The position numbers and the translations under genes are program-made. Shown one piece after another: positions 1 through 8,206 of a stretch of DNA of 64,000 nucleotides; position 1 is the stretch's first letter; the number at the start of each line of letters is the position of its first letter. Below the pieces are notes generated by a model that worked only from the letters and a program-made list of their open reading frames with translations, did no database searches and had not been told where the DNA came from. The stretch spans positions 124,001-188,000 of the forward strand of contig NZ_CP059726.1 of assembly GCF_014117425.1 (NCBI RefSeq), written 5' to 3'. This DNA is from Bartonella sp. HY038 (GTDB lineage Bacteria > Pseudomonadota > Alphaproteobacteria > Rhizobiales > Rhizobiaceae).

Positions 1-43
1 GCGTTTTTTGTCCGAAAACCGCATCACACTTTTCAAAAAACGC
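1..43 (-). terminator. Palindromic hairpin at left edge, probable terminator and RIME-like repeat
   Basis: The arms GCGTTTTTTG (1-10) and CAAAAAACGC (34-43) are perfectly complementary. On the minus strand the hairpin lies directly after the stop of the membrane-protein gene at 45-569. The loop contains TCCGAAAACCGCATCACAC, which resembles the inner part of the intergenic palindromic repeats common in Rhizobiales genomes. The repeat identification is from memory. The element is cut by the window edge, so a T-tract cannot be judged. Confidence 0.5.
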
Positions 44-44
44 T

Positions 45-569
45 CTAATAGGCTGCATGTCCTTCGCCATAAAAATCGATATAAAGCCATTTAAAAATCG
101 CTCCAAATAATAAACCTAGCATAATCGACGAAGTAATAAATGAAAAACCCAATAGTCCAGCCTCGCTATCATGCAAGTAATCACCCCATATAAAAGTTAA
201 CAGAAACGATAGTGCAGTTATAACTTGCGTATAAATAAAAATAACCAATGTTTGTTGGTATTTTACTTTTTTAAAAAATTTATAAAGTGGCAAAGCAACG
301 CAAATTAATAGTATTAAATTTATAATTGGCAAGTAAACATCAACTATTAAAAAAAACGGATAAACCGCCTCTATAAATAGGTTTTTTGAATAATAATCAT
401 TTATGTCAATCAAATATATTAAGCTAGCAATCGGCAAAACCATGATGCTAATAAAAAAGCTTAAACAATAGATTTTCATAAAATTTATCATAAGCCACCC
501 ACATAATGTCACAAGAATAATGTGGTATAGTATTTGATAAGATTTAAAAATGTAAAGACCTTTTATCAT
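45..569 (-). CDS. Small multi-pass membrane protein, unknown function
   Basis: A 174-residue, strongly hydrophobic protein with about five predicted membrane segments (roughly residues 10-30, 35-55, 68-95, 105-128 and 138-165). It has no signal peptide and no recognised catalytic motif. Its C-terminal pattern (Gly-rich helix, aromatic/Lys segment, short polar tail) resembles that of the two small membrane proteins at 32530-32976 and 33000-33419, so all three may be one lineage-specific family. It is monocistronic and ends at the hairpin at 1-43. It is AT-rich compared with the metabolic genes. Function unknown. Confidence 0.6.
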   Translation of the reverse strand: MIKGLYIFKSYQILYHIILVTLCGWLMINFMKIYCLSFFISIMVLPIASLIYLIDINDYYSKNLFIEAVYPFFLIVDVYLPIINLILLICVALPLYKFFKKVKYQQTLVIFIYTQVITALSFLLTFIWGDYLHDSEAGLLGFSFITSSIMLGLLFGAIFKWLYIDFYGEGHAAY

Positions 570-760
570 ATTCTATCTTAAAAAATGTGAATGGAAATTT
601 AATAACCGATCTTCCGATAAAGCAAAAATCCTTCGATAATATTTAAGGTTACCCTCCCTTAACTAAGCAAGACCCAAATTAAAAATATCGATTAATCTCT
701 TTTAATAATTCAAGTTACTTGCAAGAATTACTTATCATTCCTTAGAATAGCGAATTATTT

Positions 761-1227
761 ATGCAAAGCCCCTTAATCGAGCTAGATGAGTTTGACCGTA
801 AAACATTGGATATTTTGCAAGCCAATAATAAAATGCCACAATGGGAAATTGCAAAGGCCGTACATTTATCTGCACCAGCCATACAAAGACGTATCAAAAA
901 AATTGAGGATTTTGGCATTATCCAATGCAATATTGCTCTATTGGACCCAACAAAATTTGATCAATGCATAACAATCATTACGCAAGTATCTATGGAAAGC
1001 GAAAGGCTTGACCTTTATGAAAGTGCAAAGACTTCGTTTCATGCCGCACCAGAAGTGCAACAATGCTATTATGTGACAGGGGATGCTGATTTTATCTTAA
1101 TTATTACGGTTAAAACCATGAGCGATTAACCCGCGAATTATTTTTTGAAAATAATAATGTTAAAAGCTTTCGGACTTTTGTAGCTATGGAGCGGATTAAA
1201 ACCGGACTTGCAATACCTACTAGCTAA
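761..1227 (+). pseudogene. Lrp/AsnC-family transcriptional regulator, frameshifted near its C-terminus
   Basis: The first 122 codons (761-1129) encode a typical Lrp/AsnC protein: an N-terminal winged HTH (LDEFDRKTLDILQANN, then the recognition helix with SAPAIQRRIKKIE) followed by an RAM/Lrp effector domain with the family's YYVTGDADFIL stretch. The frame stops at 1127-1129 in the middle of the last helix. The missing tail (TRELFFENNNVKSF through ERIKTGLAIPTS) continues in another frame from 1129 to a stop at 1225-1227. Restoring one base would give about 155 residues, the usual family length. I read this as an inactivating deletion or a sequence error. No target operon is obvious; gldA converges on it. 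Confidence 0.8.
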
Positions 1228-1249
1228 GAGCAATATCCACAAACTAGCA

Positions 1250-1289
1250 TAAAATAATAAAAGCGCATTGATGTTAAAACCAACGCGCT
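1250..1289 (-). terminator. Rho-independent terminator of gldA
   Basis: The arms AGCGCATTG (1262-1270) and CAACGCGCT (1281-1289) pair with one mismatch. On the minus strand they are followed by a T-rich run (complement of 1250-1261). The hairpin lies about 45 bp after the gldA stop codon. Confidence 0.6.
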
Positions 1290-1332
1290 GTTATTATCTT
1301 TATTTAACCATTTAATGGTGCAAAACTATATG

Positions 1333-2418
1333 CTATTCGCCGCGGCGCTCCCGGCCAATGGCATCAGCTGCACGAAGCGCATTAAATACCATTTGTGCGG
1401 TAATTGTGCCTAGCTCATTATGGATGGTTTCACCGGCCACCGTTGCAGCTTCGGCTGCTTTCATCAAATCGGCGTCGCTAACATCACCAAGACCAATATC
1501 GCCAAGGGTGGTTGGCAAATTGACCAATTCGCAAAAATCAAAAATATGATCAATCAGTTCTGCGTCCTTATCAGTTAGGATAAGGGATGCTAACACACCA
1601 ATCGTTACTTTTTCACCATGCCAATAATGATGGGTTTCTGGCAATACCGTCAAGCCATTATGGATCGCATGGCAGGCAGCCAAGCCGCCGCTTTCAAAAC
1701 CAAGACCGGAAAGCAAAGTATTGGCTTCAATGATTTTTTCAAGGGCGGGCGTTGGTACGCCAGCTTCGCATGACTGGTAGGCAAGTGGGCCATATTCAAG
1801 CAAAGTATCAAAGCAAAGCCGTGCTAAACCATAGGCAGTGGTTGAGCCTGGGCGGCCAGTCATATTATTGGCTTTTGACAAGCGGCAAGATTCAGCTTCA
1901 AACCAAGTGGCAAGCGCGTCACCAATGCCGGCAGCCAAAAAGCGTACTGGTGCTTTTGCAATAATGGCACTATCTACCAAAACAAGATCAGGATTTTTTG
2001 GCAAAAACAAATAACGAGCAAACTCGCCTTTTGGGGTGTAAATAACCGATAAGGCACTGCAAGGCGCATCGGTTGAAGCCAAGGTTGGCACAATAACGAC
2101 AGGTACTTTTAACGCATGAGCAACTGCTTTTGCGGTGTCTAGGGTTTTGCCGCCGCCAATACCTGCAACCACATCAATTCCTGCAGTCTTTGCCAAACGG
2201 TCAATTTCTTCATCACAACATTCACCCGTAAAGACTTCAATCACCGATTGAACCTTATCGCCTAGTCCTTGATTAATTACATCATTATAGTCTTTAGCAA
2301 CAAAAGGGTCTTCAAGCAGAAGAACTTTTTTCCCCAAACGCGCCAATTCTTCACCAAGCAGCGATAAAGCATTAGGGCCTTGAATATAGCGTGATGGGAA
2401 AATTGTGGTGGTGATCAT
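1333..2418 (-). CDS. gldA: Glycerol dehydrogenase (NAD+, iron/zinc-type alcohol dehydrogenase family)
   Basis: A 361-residue cytosolic enzyme that should oxidise glycerol to dihydroxyacetone with NAD+. The N-terminal Rossmann-like part carries the family's GIGGGKTLDTAK nucleotide loop (residues 86-97). The C-terminal all-helical domain carries metal ligands at D167 (GIGDA), H250 (AACHAIHNG) and H267 (YWHGEK), which match the Asp-His-His set of GldA. Length and motifs are complete. The start is supported by AAAGGA eight bases upstream. It appears monocistronic and is followed by its own terminator. Related 1,2-diol substrates remain possible. Confidence 0.92.
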   Translation of the reverse strand: MITTTIFPSRYIQGPNALSLLGEELARLGKKVLLLEDPFVAKDYNDVINQGLGDKVQSVIEVFTGECCDEEIDRLAKTAGIDVVAGIGGGKTLDTAKAVAHALKVPVVIVPTLASTDAPCSALSVIYTPKGEFARYLFLPKNPDLVLVDSAIIAKAPVRFLAAGIGDALATWFEAESCRLSKANNMTGRPGSTTAYGLARLCFDTLLEYGPLAYQSCEAGVPTPALEKIIEANTLLSGLGFESGGLAACHAIHNGLTVLPETHHYWHGEKVTIGVLASLILTDKDAELIDHIFDFCELVNLPTTLGDIGLGDVSDADLMKAAEAATVAGETIHNELGTITAQMVFNALRAADAIGRERRGE

Positions 2419-2713
2419 TTTATGTCCTTTCTTTTTGACTATAAAATTTATCGACTAAAACTGGTCGACAATACAAAAGGCTTGCTTTTATGAAATGGGG
2501 TAAAAGCACCCTCAATCACATATTGGCAGAGCAATATTGCACCACTGTGATGAACATCGTTTTACAATTGTCATCTTGATGTGTAACTTGTAGCTTAACT
2601 CTACGCCTAATTTAAAAAATTCATAGCTTTAAATTGGGTTATAGGAAATAAATTATGGGGAAAATGCGCTAATATTTAATCAAGTCACAACAAGCTGATT
2701 TTTGGAGGGAAAT

Positions 2714-3250
2714 ATGTCAAGAACCTTAGCATTCATATGTAAAAATTCTCGTGAGGAATTGATAAAAAAGGTTACACCTATCGCTTATAAATATAGTCTT
2801 TTGACGGATAGCGACGAGGACTATTTCGACTTTTTAGATGAACAAAATGAGTTAAGGCCAATTGCTATTAGCGAAGAAAAATTTCCCAACCTTGATGATG
2901 GGCAATTGGATATAACCCTTCATGGTGAATTTTATTTTGCCGAACAAGTTTATAAGAAAAAAATATTAAAAGATAACATAAAAAATTACTTTGGTTATAT
3001 TATGCGTATTCATAGTGATTTAAGCAATGTTGATAAAATTTTATGCCAGCTTGATGATGTCTATACAATGGATAATCAACCGCGCATTATTGTATATGAT
3101 GATATTAAGCAACAGGTTATTGACAGTAATTATCAATTAGAGTGGTTTTGGAATGATGACAAATTTTGCGTAAAATTACCTGACGATTGGGAAGAATATT
3201 ACGATGATGTTTATGATGCCTATGATATTAGCGGATTTTTTAAGGAATGA
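2714..3250 (+). CDS. Hypothetical acidic protein (orphan)
   Basis: A 178-residue soluble, Asp/Glu-rich protein with no signal peptide or membrane segment and no motif I recognise. I chose the ATG at 2714 because GGAGG at 2704-2708 sits at ideal spacing; an upstream TTG would place that site inside the gene. Strong Asp clustering (residues 35-50, and a C-terminal stretch with EEYYDDVYDAYD) and the isolated, AT-rich setting between metabolic genes resemble small immunity proteins. That is only an impression, and no toxin gene is nearby. Confidence 0.65.
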   Translation: MSRTLAFICKNSREELIKKVTPIAYKYSLLTDSDEDYFDFLDEQNELRPIAISEEKFPNLDDGQLDITLHGEFYFAEQVYKKKILKDNIKNYFGYIMRIHSDLSNVDKILCQLDDVYTMDNQPRIIVYDDIKQQVIDSNYQLEWFWNDDKFCVKLPDDWEEYYDDVYDAYDISGFFKE

Positions 3251-3274
3251 AATTTATAGCATGATTTTTATTTA

Positions 3275-3315
3275 TTTAAAAAAATAAGAGCGTTTTTTAG
3301 CAAATCGCTCTTATT
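3275..3315 (-). terminator. Terminator downstream of the SDR gene
   Basis: Perfect 10-bp arms AATAAGAGCG (3283-3292) and CGCTCTTATT (3306-3315). On the minus strand the second arm runs into a stretch of T residues. It lies between converging genes and serves the minus-strand SDR gene best. Confidence 0.7.
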
Positions 3316-3376
3316 AATGCAATCACTTCATATTTACGCAATTGCACGGCATTGTAAGATTAATAAATAAAATGCC

Positions 3377-4333
3377 TTAACTATCCATGCCAGTTCCGCC
3401 ACTTGCACCAAACACTTGTCCGGAGCAATAACTTGCTTCAGCACTTGCTAGTAAAACATAAAGTGGCGCTATTTCAGCTGGTTGGCCAGCTCTTCCAAGC
3501 GGAGTTTGACCGCCAAATTGCGGGATTGAATCCATAGGTGTGCCGCCAGAAGGCTGTAACGGTGTCCAGAAAGGACCCGGTGCCACAGCATTGACGCGAA
3601 TACCTTTGGGGCCAAGCTGTTTGGCCAATGATTTGGCAAAAGCAACATTAGCAGCTTTAGTTTGTGCATAATCAAATAAGCTCCCAGATGGATCAAAAGC
3701 TTGTACAGATGCAGTTATAATAATAGAACCACCTGCTGGAATATATTTTAATGCCGCTTTTGTAACACGATAGGGAGCATAGATATTTGTTTTCATAGTT
3801 GCATCAAATGCTTCATCGGTTAAATCAGCAAGAGAGGCAGTGGCTTGTTGGCGACCTGCATTGTTAACAAGAATATCTAAACCACCGAGTTCTTTGGCAG
3901 CGTGTTCAACTAACTCGTTACAAAAAGCAAGATCAGTTAAATCGCCTGGAATGGCAACGGCCTTACGTCCAGCTTTTTGAATTAATGCAACAACTTCTTT
4001 AGCGTCGCTTTCTTCTGCAGGAAGGTAATTAATTGCAACATCTGCACCCTCGCGTGCAAATGCTATTGCGGCAGCACGACCAATTCCACTATCACCACCG
4101 GTAATTAAAGCTTTGCGGCCTAATAAACGTTCAGAACCTTTATAAGATTCTTCACCGTGGTCAGGTAACGGGTTCATTTTAGAAGCTAATCCCGGCGGAT
4201 CCTGTTTTTCGGTAGGATAGCTTGGTTGCGGATAGGCATCTACTGGATTTTTTGGCATTGTCTGTTCATTTAGGCTATTTTCACCATTAGCCTTTTTTTC
4301 GCTAGATGGTGTCTTGGTAATTTCCTCAGTCAT
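3377..4333 (-). CDS. SDR-family oxidoreductase with N-terminal extension (YghA/YhdF type)
   Basis: A 318-residue NAD(P)-dependent short-chain dehydrogenase. A polar, Pro-rich N-terminal extension of about 70 residues (PVDAYPQPSYPTEKQDPPG) precedes the SDR core and is typical of the YghA/YhdF subgroup. The core shows the cofactor loop TGGDSGIG (78-85), NNAG (157-160), catalytic S209, Y222 and K226 (YAQTK), and the PGPFWTPLQPSG segment. Natural substrate is unknown; the group includes glucose 1-dehydrogenase-like and aldehyde-reducing enzymes, often stress induced. The start at 4333 has AAAAGGA upstream; the ATG at 4354 has none. Monocistronic, with its own terminator. Confidence 0.85.
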   Translation of the reverse strand: MTEEITKTPSSEKKANGENSLNEQTMPKNPVDAYPQPSYPTEKQDPPGLASKMNPLPDHGEESYKGSERLLGRKALITGGDSGIGRAAAIAFAREGADVAINYLPAEESDAKEVVALIQKAGRKAVAIPGDLTDLAFCNELVEHAAKELGGLDILVNNAGRQQATASLADLTDEAFDATMKTNIYAPYRVTKAALKYIPAGGSIIITASVQAFDPSGSLFDYAQTKAANVAFAKSLAKQLGPKGIRVNAVAPGPFWTPLQPSGGTPMDSIPQFGGQTPLGRAGQPAEIAPLYVLLASAEASYCSGQVFGASGGTGMDS

Positions 4334-4549
4334 AACAATTCCTTTTAAAAGCATTTTGCTGTCTTAGCTAAAAATTTCAATTTTTGATCAAACCTTATTC
4401 GGTCGATCCTTTATAAAAAATTTTACCTAAGTTAATCCAACCCGTGAAACGCTTAAAAGTTCCTTTTAATTTTCAAAAACTTATCTTACTATGTCAAAAA
4501 AGTTCGAAATCGTTGTTTTGTTCAACTGTCATAAAAATGGAAAACCCAA

Positions 4550-4948
4550 ATGTTAACCGGCAATCTATTTATTATAAATGTTAAAAATCATACGGAGACA
4601 TTGGCTATATTGGAACTTTTGACCAAGAAACTCAATATCGCTAATATTGATGAGCATGATAGCAGTTATTATCTAAACGACACTTATTGGAACTTGGATC
4701 AAGGTTTTTGGTCGGTCAAATTATTTTATACTGGCTGCTTTGATTGTGAAAACCCAGAAATTAATGGTAAAATCCATTTAGCTGTGGTGGTGACAAGTCA
4801 TATATTAACCGATGCCGAATTATCGGCCATTAGCGATTATCTGATTAAAATACTTGAAACAAAGCATAAAGTTATAATTGAAAGTGAAATATTTCCAGGT
4901 CTTTGTGACGAAGAACACGCCTTACTTGCAAAATTTTACATGCAATAA
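4550..4948 (+). CDS. Hypothetical protein (orphan)
   Basis: A 132-residue soluble protein of unknown function. There is no signal peptide, membrane segment or known motif. It begins with a beta-rich stretch (GNLFIINVKNH) and has a Trp/Tyr-rich centre (NDTYWNLDQGFWSVKLFY). The ribosome-binding site is weak (GGA about ten bases upstream). It is the first of three small plus-strand AT-rich orphans between the SDR gene and the pseudouridine operon, and may be part of an immunity-like cargo group. Confidence 0.55.
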   Translation: MLTGNLFIINVKNHTETLAILELLTKKLNIANIDEHDSSYYLNDTYWNLDQGFWSVKLFYTGCFDCENPEINGKIHLAVVVTSHILTDAELSAISDYLIKILETKHKVIIESEIFPGLCDEEHALLAKFYMQ

Positions 4949-5051
4949 TATTAGCGTTAGCCACTGCTTTTAAAAGCTTAGTAAAAACACAATGAATATA
5001 ACGACGCATAACAGCTAGCAAGACCGCATTATTAGCCCAATAGGAGGTAAA

Positions 5052-5447
5052 ATGGAATTAGACACTTATTTAGAAAAAATAAATTATGGCTATGATGGCA
5101 TTATTAGGGATATTAATTTTTGCGATAAGTTAGAAAATGTTAAAATTATCGCAACGGTGCGGAACGAAAAAAATGACTGGATTATATTAGAAATTTTCAT
5201 CAAAAAAATACAAGAGGGAAGATTTAATATATTTAAAAATATATGTTATAATGTCATATATGATGGTATAAAATATTATAAAATGAACGGGCTACATTAT
5301 ATCAATTTGGACAGTCCCAATACAATAGAAGAGCTTAAAAATATAGAAAAGTTTAAAGATAGCGATTTGTATTTTATAAGTACCAATATAGATTTTTCTA
5401 TTCAGCCATATGATCAAAATGTAAAAGCGGCAGATACAAGCAATTAA
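5052..5447 (+). CDS. Hypothetical protein (orphan), first of a two-gene unit
   Basis: A 131-residue soluble protein with no recognised domain. The start is firm: AGGAGG lies seven bases upstream of the ATG at 5052. It is rich in Ile, Lys, Asn and Tyr, giving very AT-rich DNA unlike the nearby psu operon. Only 3 bp separate its stop from the next gene at 5451, so the two are probably co-translated. Function unknown; the compact pair is reminiscent of immunity gene pairs. Confidence 0.65.
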   Translation: MELDTYLEKINYGYDGIIRDINFCDKLENVKIIATVRNEKNDWIILEIFIKKIQEGRFNIFKNICYNVIYDGIKYYKMNGLHYINLDSPNTIEELKNIEKFKDSDLYFISTNIDFSIQPYDQNVKAADTSN

Positions 5448-5450
5448 ATT

Positions 5451-5789
5451 ATGACTGACAAGCAGAACAGCCAAGCTTTGAATGAATTTTTGCAACTTAT
5501 TGATAATATCTATAAGCGCCCCGGTATGTATTTACCCACCTACCCCACTTTAGATCATCTTTGTTGCTTTATTACAGGATATAACATTGGTAAGGATTTG
5601 TCGTTTTTTGATAATTATGATTTTATCACATGGCTTGCAACCAAGCATGGCCTATCCAATAGCCACCATTGGGTAGGGCTTATGAATTATATTTATTTCA
5701 CCCAAGAAGAAGCTTTTTTACAATTTCCCAAAGTGTTTAAAGAATATTTGTACGAAAAAGGCTTGATTGACGAAACGGTAATTGTTTGA
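5451..5789 (+). CDS. Hypothetical protein with an IxKRPGMYL motif (possible immunity-like)
   Basis: A 112-residue protein coupled to the preceding gene by a 3-bp gap and lacking its own clear ribosome-binding site. Residues 17-30 read IDNIYKRPGMYLPT, followed by a long helical part with LDHLCCFITGYNIG. I associate the KRPGMY start, a helical 'GY' segment and an acidic, aromatic C-terminus with small proteins found among polymorphic-toxin immunity genes, but I cannot name a Pfam family. No toxin or secretion gene is in the window. Confidence 0.6.
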   Translation: MTDKQNSQALNEFLQLIDNIYKRPGMYLPTYPTLDHLCCFITGYNIGKDLSFFDNYDFITWLATKHGLSNSHHWVGLMNYIYFTQEEAFLQFPKVFKEYLYEKGLIDETVIV

Positions 5790-5828
5790 TTGGTAATATT
5801 TTACTTAGTATTTGCTAAAATACAGCAA

Positions 5829-5858
5829 ACAAAAAGGCCAAGCTGAAACTTGGCCTTT
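5829..5858 (-). terminator. Terminator of the pseudouridine operon
   Basis: Perfect 10-bp arms AAAGGCCAAG (5833-5842) and CTTGGCCTTT (5849-5858) with a six-base loop. On the minus strand they are followed by TTTTTG. The hairpin is 26 bp after the psuT stop. Confidence 0.8.
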
Positions 5859-5884
5859 AAATGTATCAATGCGCTTAAACTTGC

Positions 5885-7147
5885 TTACATCGTTATAGAT
5901 AAGAAAAGACCGGCAATGGTTGCGCTCATCAAATTGGACAGCGTTGCCGCAAAAAGTGCCCTTAAACCTAACTGTGCAATGAGCGAGATACGTTCTGGTG
6001 CAACGGCAGAAAATGCACCAATAATAACACCAATTGAACCAAAATTAGCAAAGCCGCAAAGGGCAAAAGTTACTATGGCAATAGAGCGCGTATCGGTTAA
6101 CACTGCCGAAACCTGCATGGCTTGTAATTCTTTATAGGCAATAAATTCATTAATCACCAATTTTTGGCCAATTAGACTGCCAACATTGCCCGCATCGGCC
6201 CAGTCAACCCCCATAATATAGGCAAGTGGTGCAAAAACATAGCTCAGCATGCCTTGGATTGTTACCCCTTCATAACCAAGCCAAGGGTGGCTGGCAATCG
6301 CGCCAACTATACCATTTAATAAGGCAATCATTGCAACAAAGGTCATCACAACCGTTGCAACTCCTGCTGCAATTTTTAAACCAGTTAAAGCACCATTTGC
6401 CAAGGCTTCAATAATGGTCTTTGCTGGCGTATCTGAAAATTCAAGATTATCAAATGTGACAACAGATTCTTCAGTGGCCGGACTTAAAAGCCGTGCAAAT
6501 AAAATACCGCCAGGGATAGCCATTAAGGATGCTGCGAGCAAATAATGAATTGGTACATCGAGACCAGCATATGCAATAAGCATGGCGCCAGCAATCGATG
6601 CCATACCGCTTACCATAGCGGTAAATAATTCATTACGGTTTAATTGCTTAACAAAAGGCTTAACTGCGGCAGGAATTTCATTTTGACCAAGAAAAATGGT
6701 AGTCACCGCAATAAAAGATTCAATCTTTGAAATTTTAAGGGCTTTCTGGAATAATCCACCCAAAATTTTGATCAGCAATCCCATAATCCGCAGATAATAC
6801 AGGATGGAAATCAACGATGTTACAAAAATAACCGCTGGCAAAACCCGGAACGCGAAAATATGACCGTATTCGCCAAAAGTGGCTTTCATCGGCTCATCTT
6901 GAGCTAATCCACCAAACATAAAAACCGCGCCAACATCGCTATAATCCATGACCGCTTTGACGCCACGTGCGGCAAATTCAACAGCTCTTTGGCCGGCCGG
7001 TACATAAAGCATGATGCCGCCAAGTATCACTTGCAGAAGAAATGCAGCAATAACCGTTCGGTAGCTAAGTTTTGCTTTATTATTACAAAATAAAAAGCCG
7101 ATAAACAGCAAGAAAAACATACCGATAAGACTGCGGATAATGTCCAT
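5885..7147 (-). CDS. psuT: NupC-family (CNT) nucleoside transporter, probable pseudouridine importer
   Basis: A 420-residue inner-membrane protein of the concentrative nucleoside transporter family, expected to couple nucleoside uptake to H+ or Na+. About nine to ten membrane segments are visible. The family signatures FLGQNEIPAAVKPF (about residues 150-165), VINEFIAYKEL (about 330-340) and CGFANFGSIGV (about 365-375) are present. It is the last gene of psuK-psuG-psuT, and that context, like the E. coli yeiJ-yeiI-yeiN locus, argues for pseudouridine as substrate. The start has GAGGGA upstream. A strong hairpin in the psuG-psuT gap may tune its expression. Confidence 0.88.
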   Translation of the reverse strand: MDIIRSLIGMFFLLFIGFLFCNNKAKLSYRTVIAAFLLQVILGGIMLYVPAGQRAVEFAARGVKAVMDYSDVGAVFMFGGLAQDEPMKATFGEYGHIFAFRVLPAVIFVTSLISILYYLRIMGLLIKILGGLFQKALKISKIESFIAVTTIFLGQNEIPAAVKPFVKQLNRNELFTAMVSGMASIAGAMLIAYAGLDVPIHYLLAASLMAIPGGILFARLLSPATEESVVTFDNLEFSDTPAKTIIEALANGALTGLKIAAGVATVVMTFVAMIALLNGIVGAIASHPWLGYEGVTIQGMLSYVFAPLAYIMGVDWADAGNVGSLIGQKLVINEFIAYKELQAMQVSAVLTDTRSIAIVTFALCGFANFGSIGVIIGAFSAVAPERISLIAQLGLRALFAATLSNLMSATIAGLFLSITM

Positions 7148-7203
7148 ATTATTTCCCTCTTCTCTTTAGCACGGGTGCACCACCATGCTCAAAGCCTGTT
7201 TTA

Positions 7204-7240
7204 TTCCCCCCTTTGAAAACCTTGTCATCAAAGGGGGGAA
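7204..7240. promoter_or_regulatory. Strong intercistronic hairpin between psuG and psuT
   Basis: The arms TTCCCCCCTTTGA (7204-7216) and TCAAAGGGGGGAA (7228-7240) form a perfect 13-bp stem with an 11-base loop. On the minus strand, the operon's sense strand, no T-tract follows, so it is not a canonical terminator. It may stabilise the upstream psuKG message or attenuate psuT. Confidence 0.6.
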
Positions 7241-7258
7241 AAAAACTAAAATGAATGA

Positions 7259-8206
7259 CTAAGCGCTGATTATTTGGTATTCTTTAGCAATATTAGAAGC
7301 TAAAATTGCATTATTGAAAACCAGTTCAATATTGGATTTTAGGCTATCACCGCCAGTTAGTTCATTAACGCGGGCAAGCAAGAATGGCGTGCTATCTTTT
7401 CCAATCACGCCTTGTTCATCAGCTTCTTTTACAGCTTGGTCAATAGCCGCAGCAATGCGTTCTTCTGGCATTGCAAATTGCTGCGGAATTGGATTGGCAA
7501 TCACCGCGCCACCTTCAAGACCAATTTGCCATTTGACAAAAAGTGCCTTGGCAATGTCTTTTGCGCTGTCTAACTGAACACTGGTTTCAAAGGGGCTCGT
7601 ACGGGTGAAAAATGCAGGCAAGGATTTGGTTTTATAACCAATTAGCGGCACGCCAAAGGTTTCAAGATATTCAGTGGTTAATCCTAAATCGAGAATGGAT
7701 TTTGCACCGGCACAGATAACCGCAACATTGGTTTTAGCCAGTTCTTGCAAATCGGCTGAAATATCAAAGCTTAGTCCTGCACCGCGATGTACACCGCCAA
7801 TGCCGCCGGTTGCAAAAACTTTAATGCCCGCCATAGCCGCAATAATCATGGTCGAAGCAACGGTTGTTGCACCATTTAGACCACCGGCAACGATAAACGG
7901 CAAATCACGGCGGCTGACTTTAGCAACCTTATGGCCTTCACGACCTAAAAGCTCGATTTCTTCGCGCGACAGACCAACTTTCATTTTGCCGGCAATAATT
8001 GCAATGGTCGCAGGTACTGCGCCATTGGCACGCACGGTTTCCTCCACCTTTAATGCCGTTTGCGCATTTTGCGGAAAAGGCATGCCGTGAGAAATAATCG
8101 TTGATTCTAAAGCAACAATCGGCGCATTGGCAGCAAGCGCTGCCTTTACTTCGTCTGAGATGACAAGAAATTCGTCTGAAATAGCAGCCTTAGGCATCAT
8201 AGACAT
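7259..8206 (-). CDS. psuG: Pseudouridine-5'-phosphate glycosidase
   Basis: A 315-residue cytosolic enzyme that cleaves the C-C glycosidic bond of pseudouridine 5'-phosphate to uracil and ribose 5-phosphate. Family residues are in place: E34 (VALESTIISHGMPFPQN), the ATGGIGGVHRG loop (132-142), the Mn-binding region FDISADL (147-153) and the Schiff-base lysine K169 (CAGAKSILDLG). Length matches the family. Its first 17 bases overlap the end of psuK, so translation is probably coupled. TTGGAG precedes the ATG. Confidence 0.95.
   Translation of the reverse strand: MSMMPKAAISDEFLVISDEVKAALAANAPIVALESTIISHGMPFPQNAQTALKVEETVRANGAVPATIAIIAGKMKVGLSREEIELLGREGHKVAKVSRRDLPFIVAGGLNGATTVASTMIIAAMAGIKVFATGGIGGVHRGAGLSFDISADLQELAKTNVAVICAGAKSILDLGLTTEYLETFGVPLIGYKTKSLPAFFTRTSPFETSVQLDSAKDIAKALFVKWQIGLEGGAVIANPIPQQFAMPEERIAAAIDQAVKEADEQGVIGKDSTPFLLARVNELTGGDSLKSNIELVFNNAILASNIAKEYQIISA

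Noticed and set aside
5031..5060. AGGAGG at 5043-5048 as another anti-Shine-Dalgarno target hairpin
   Set aside because: It is a simple ribosome-binding site of the gene at 5052, with no flanking inverted repeat.
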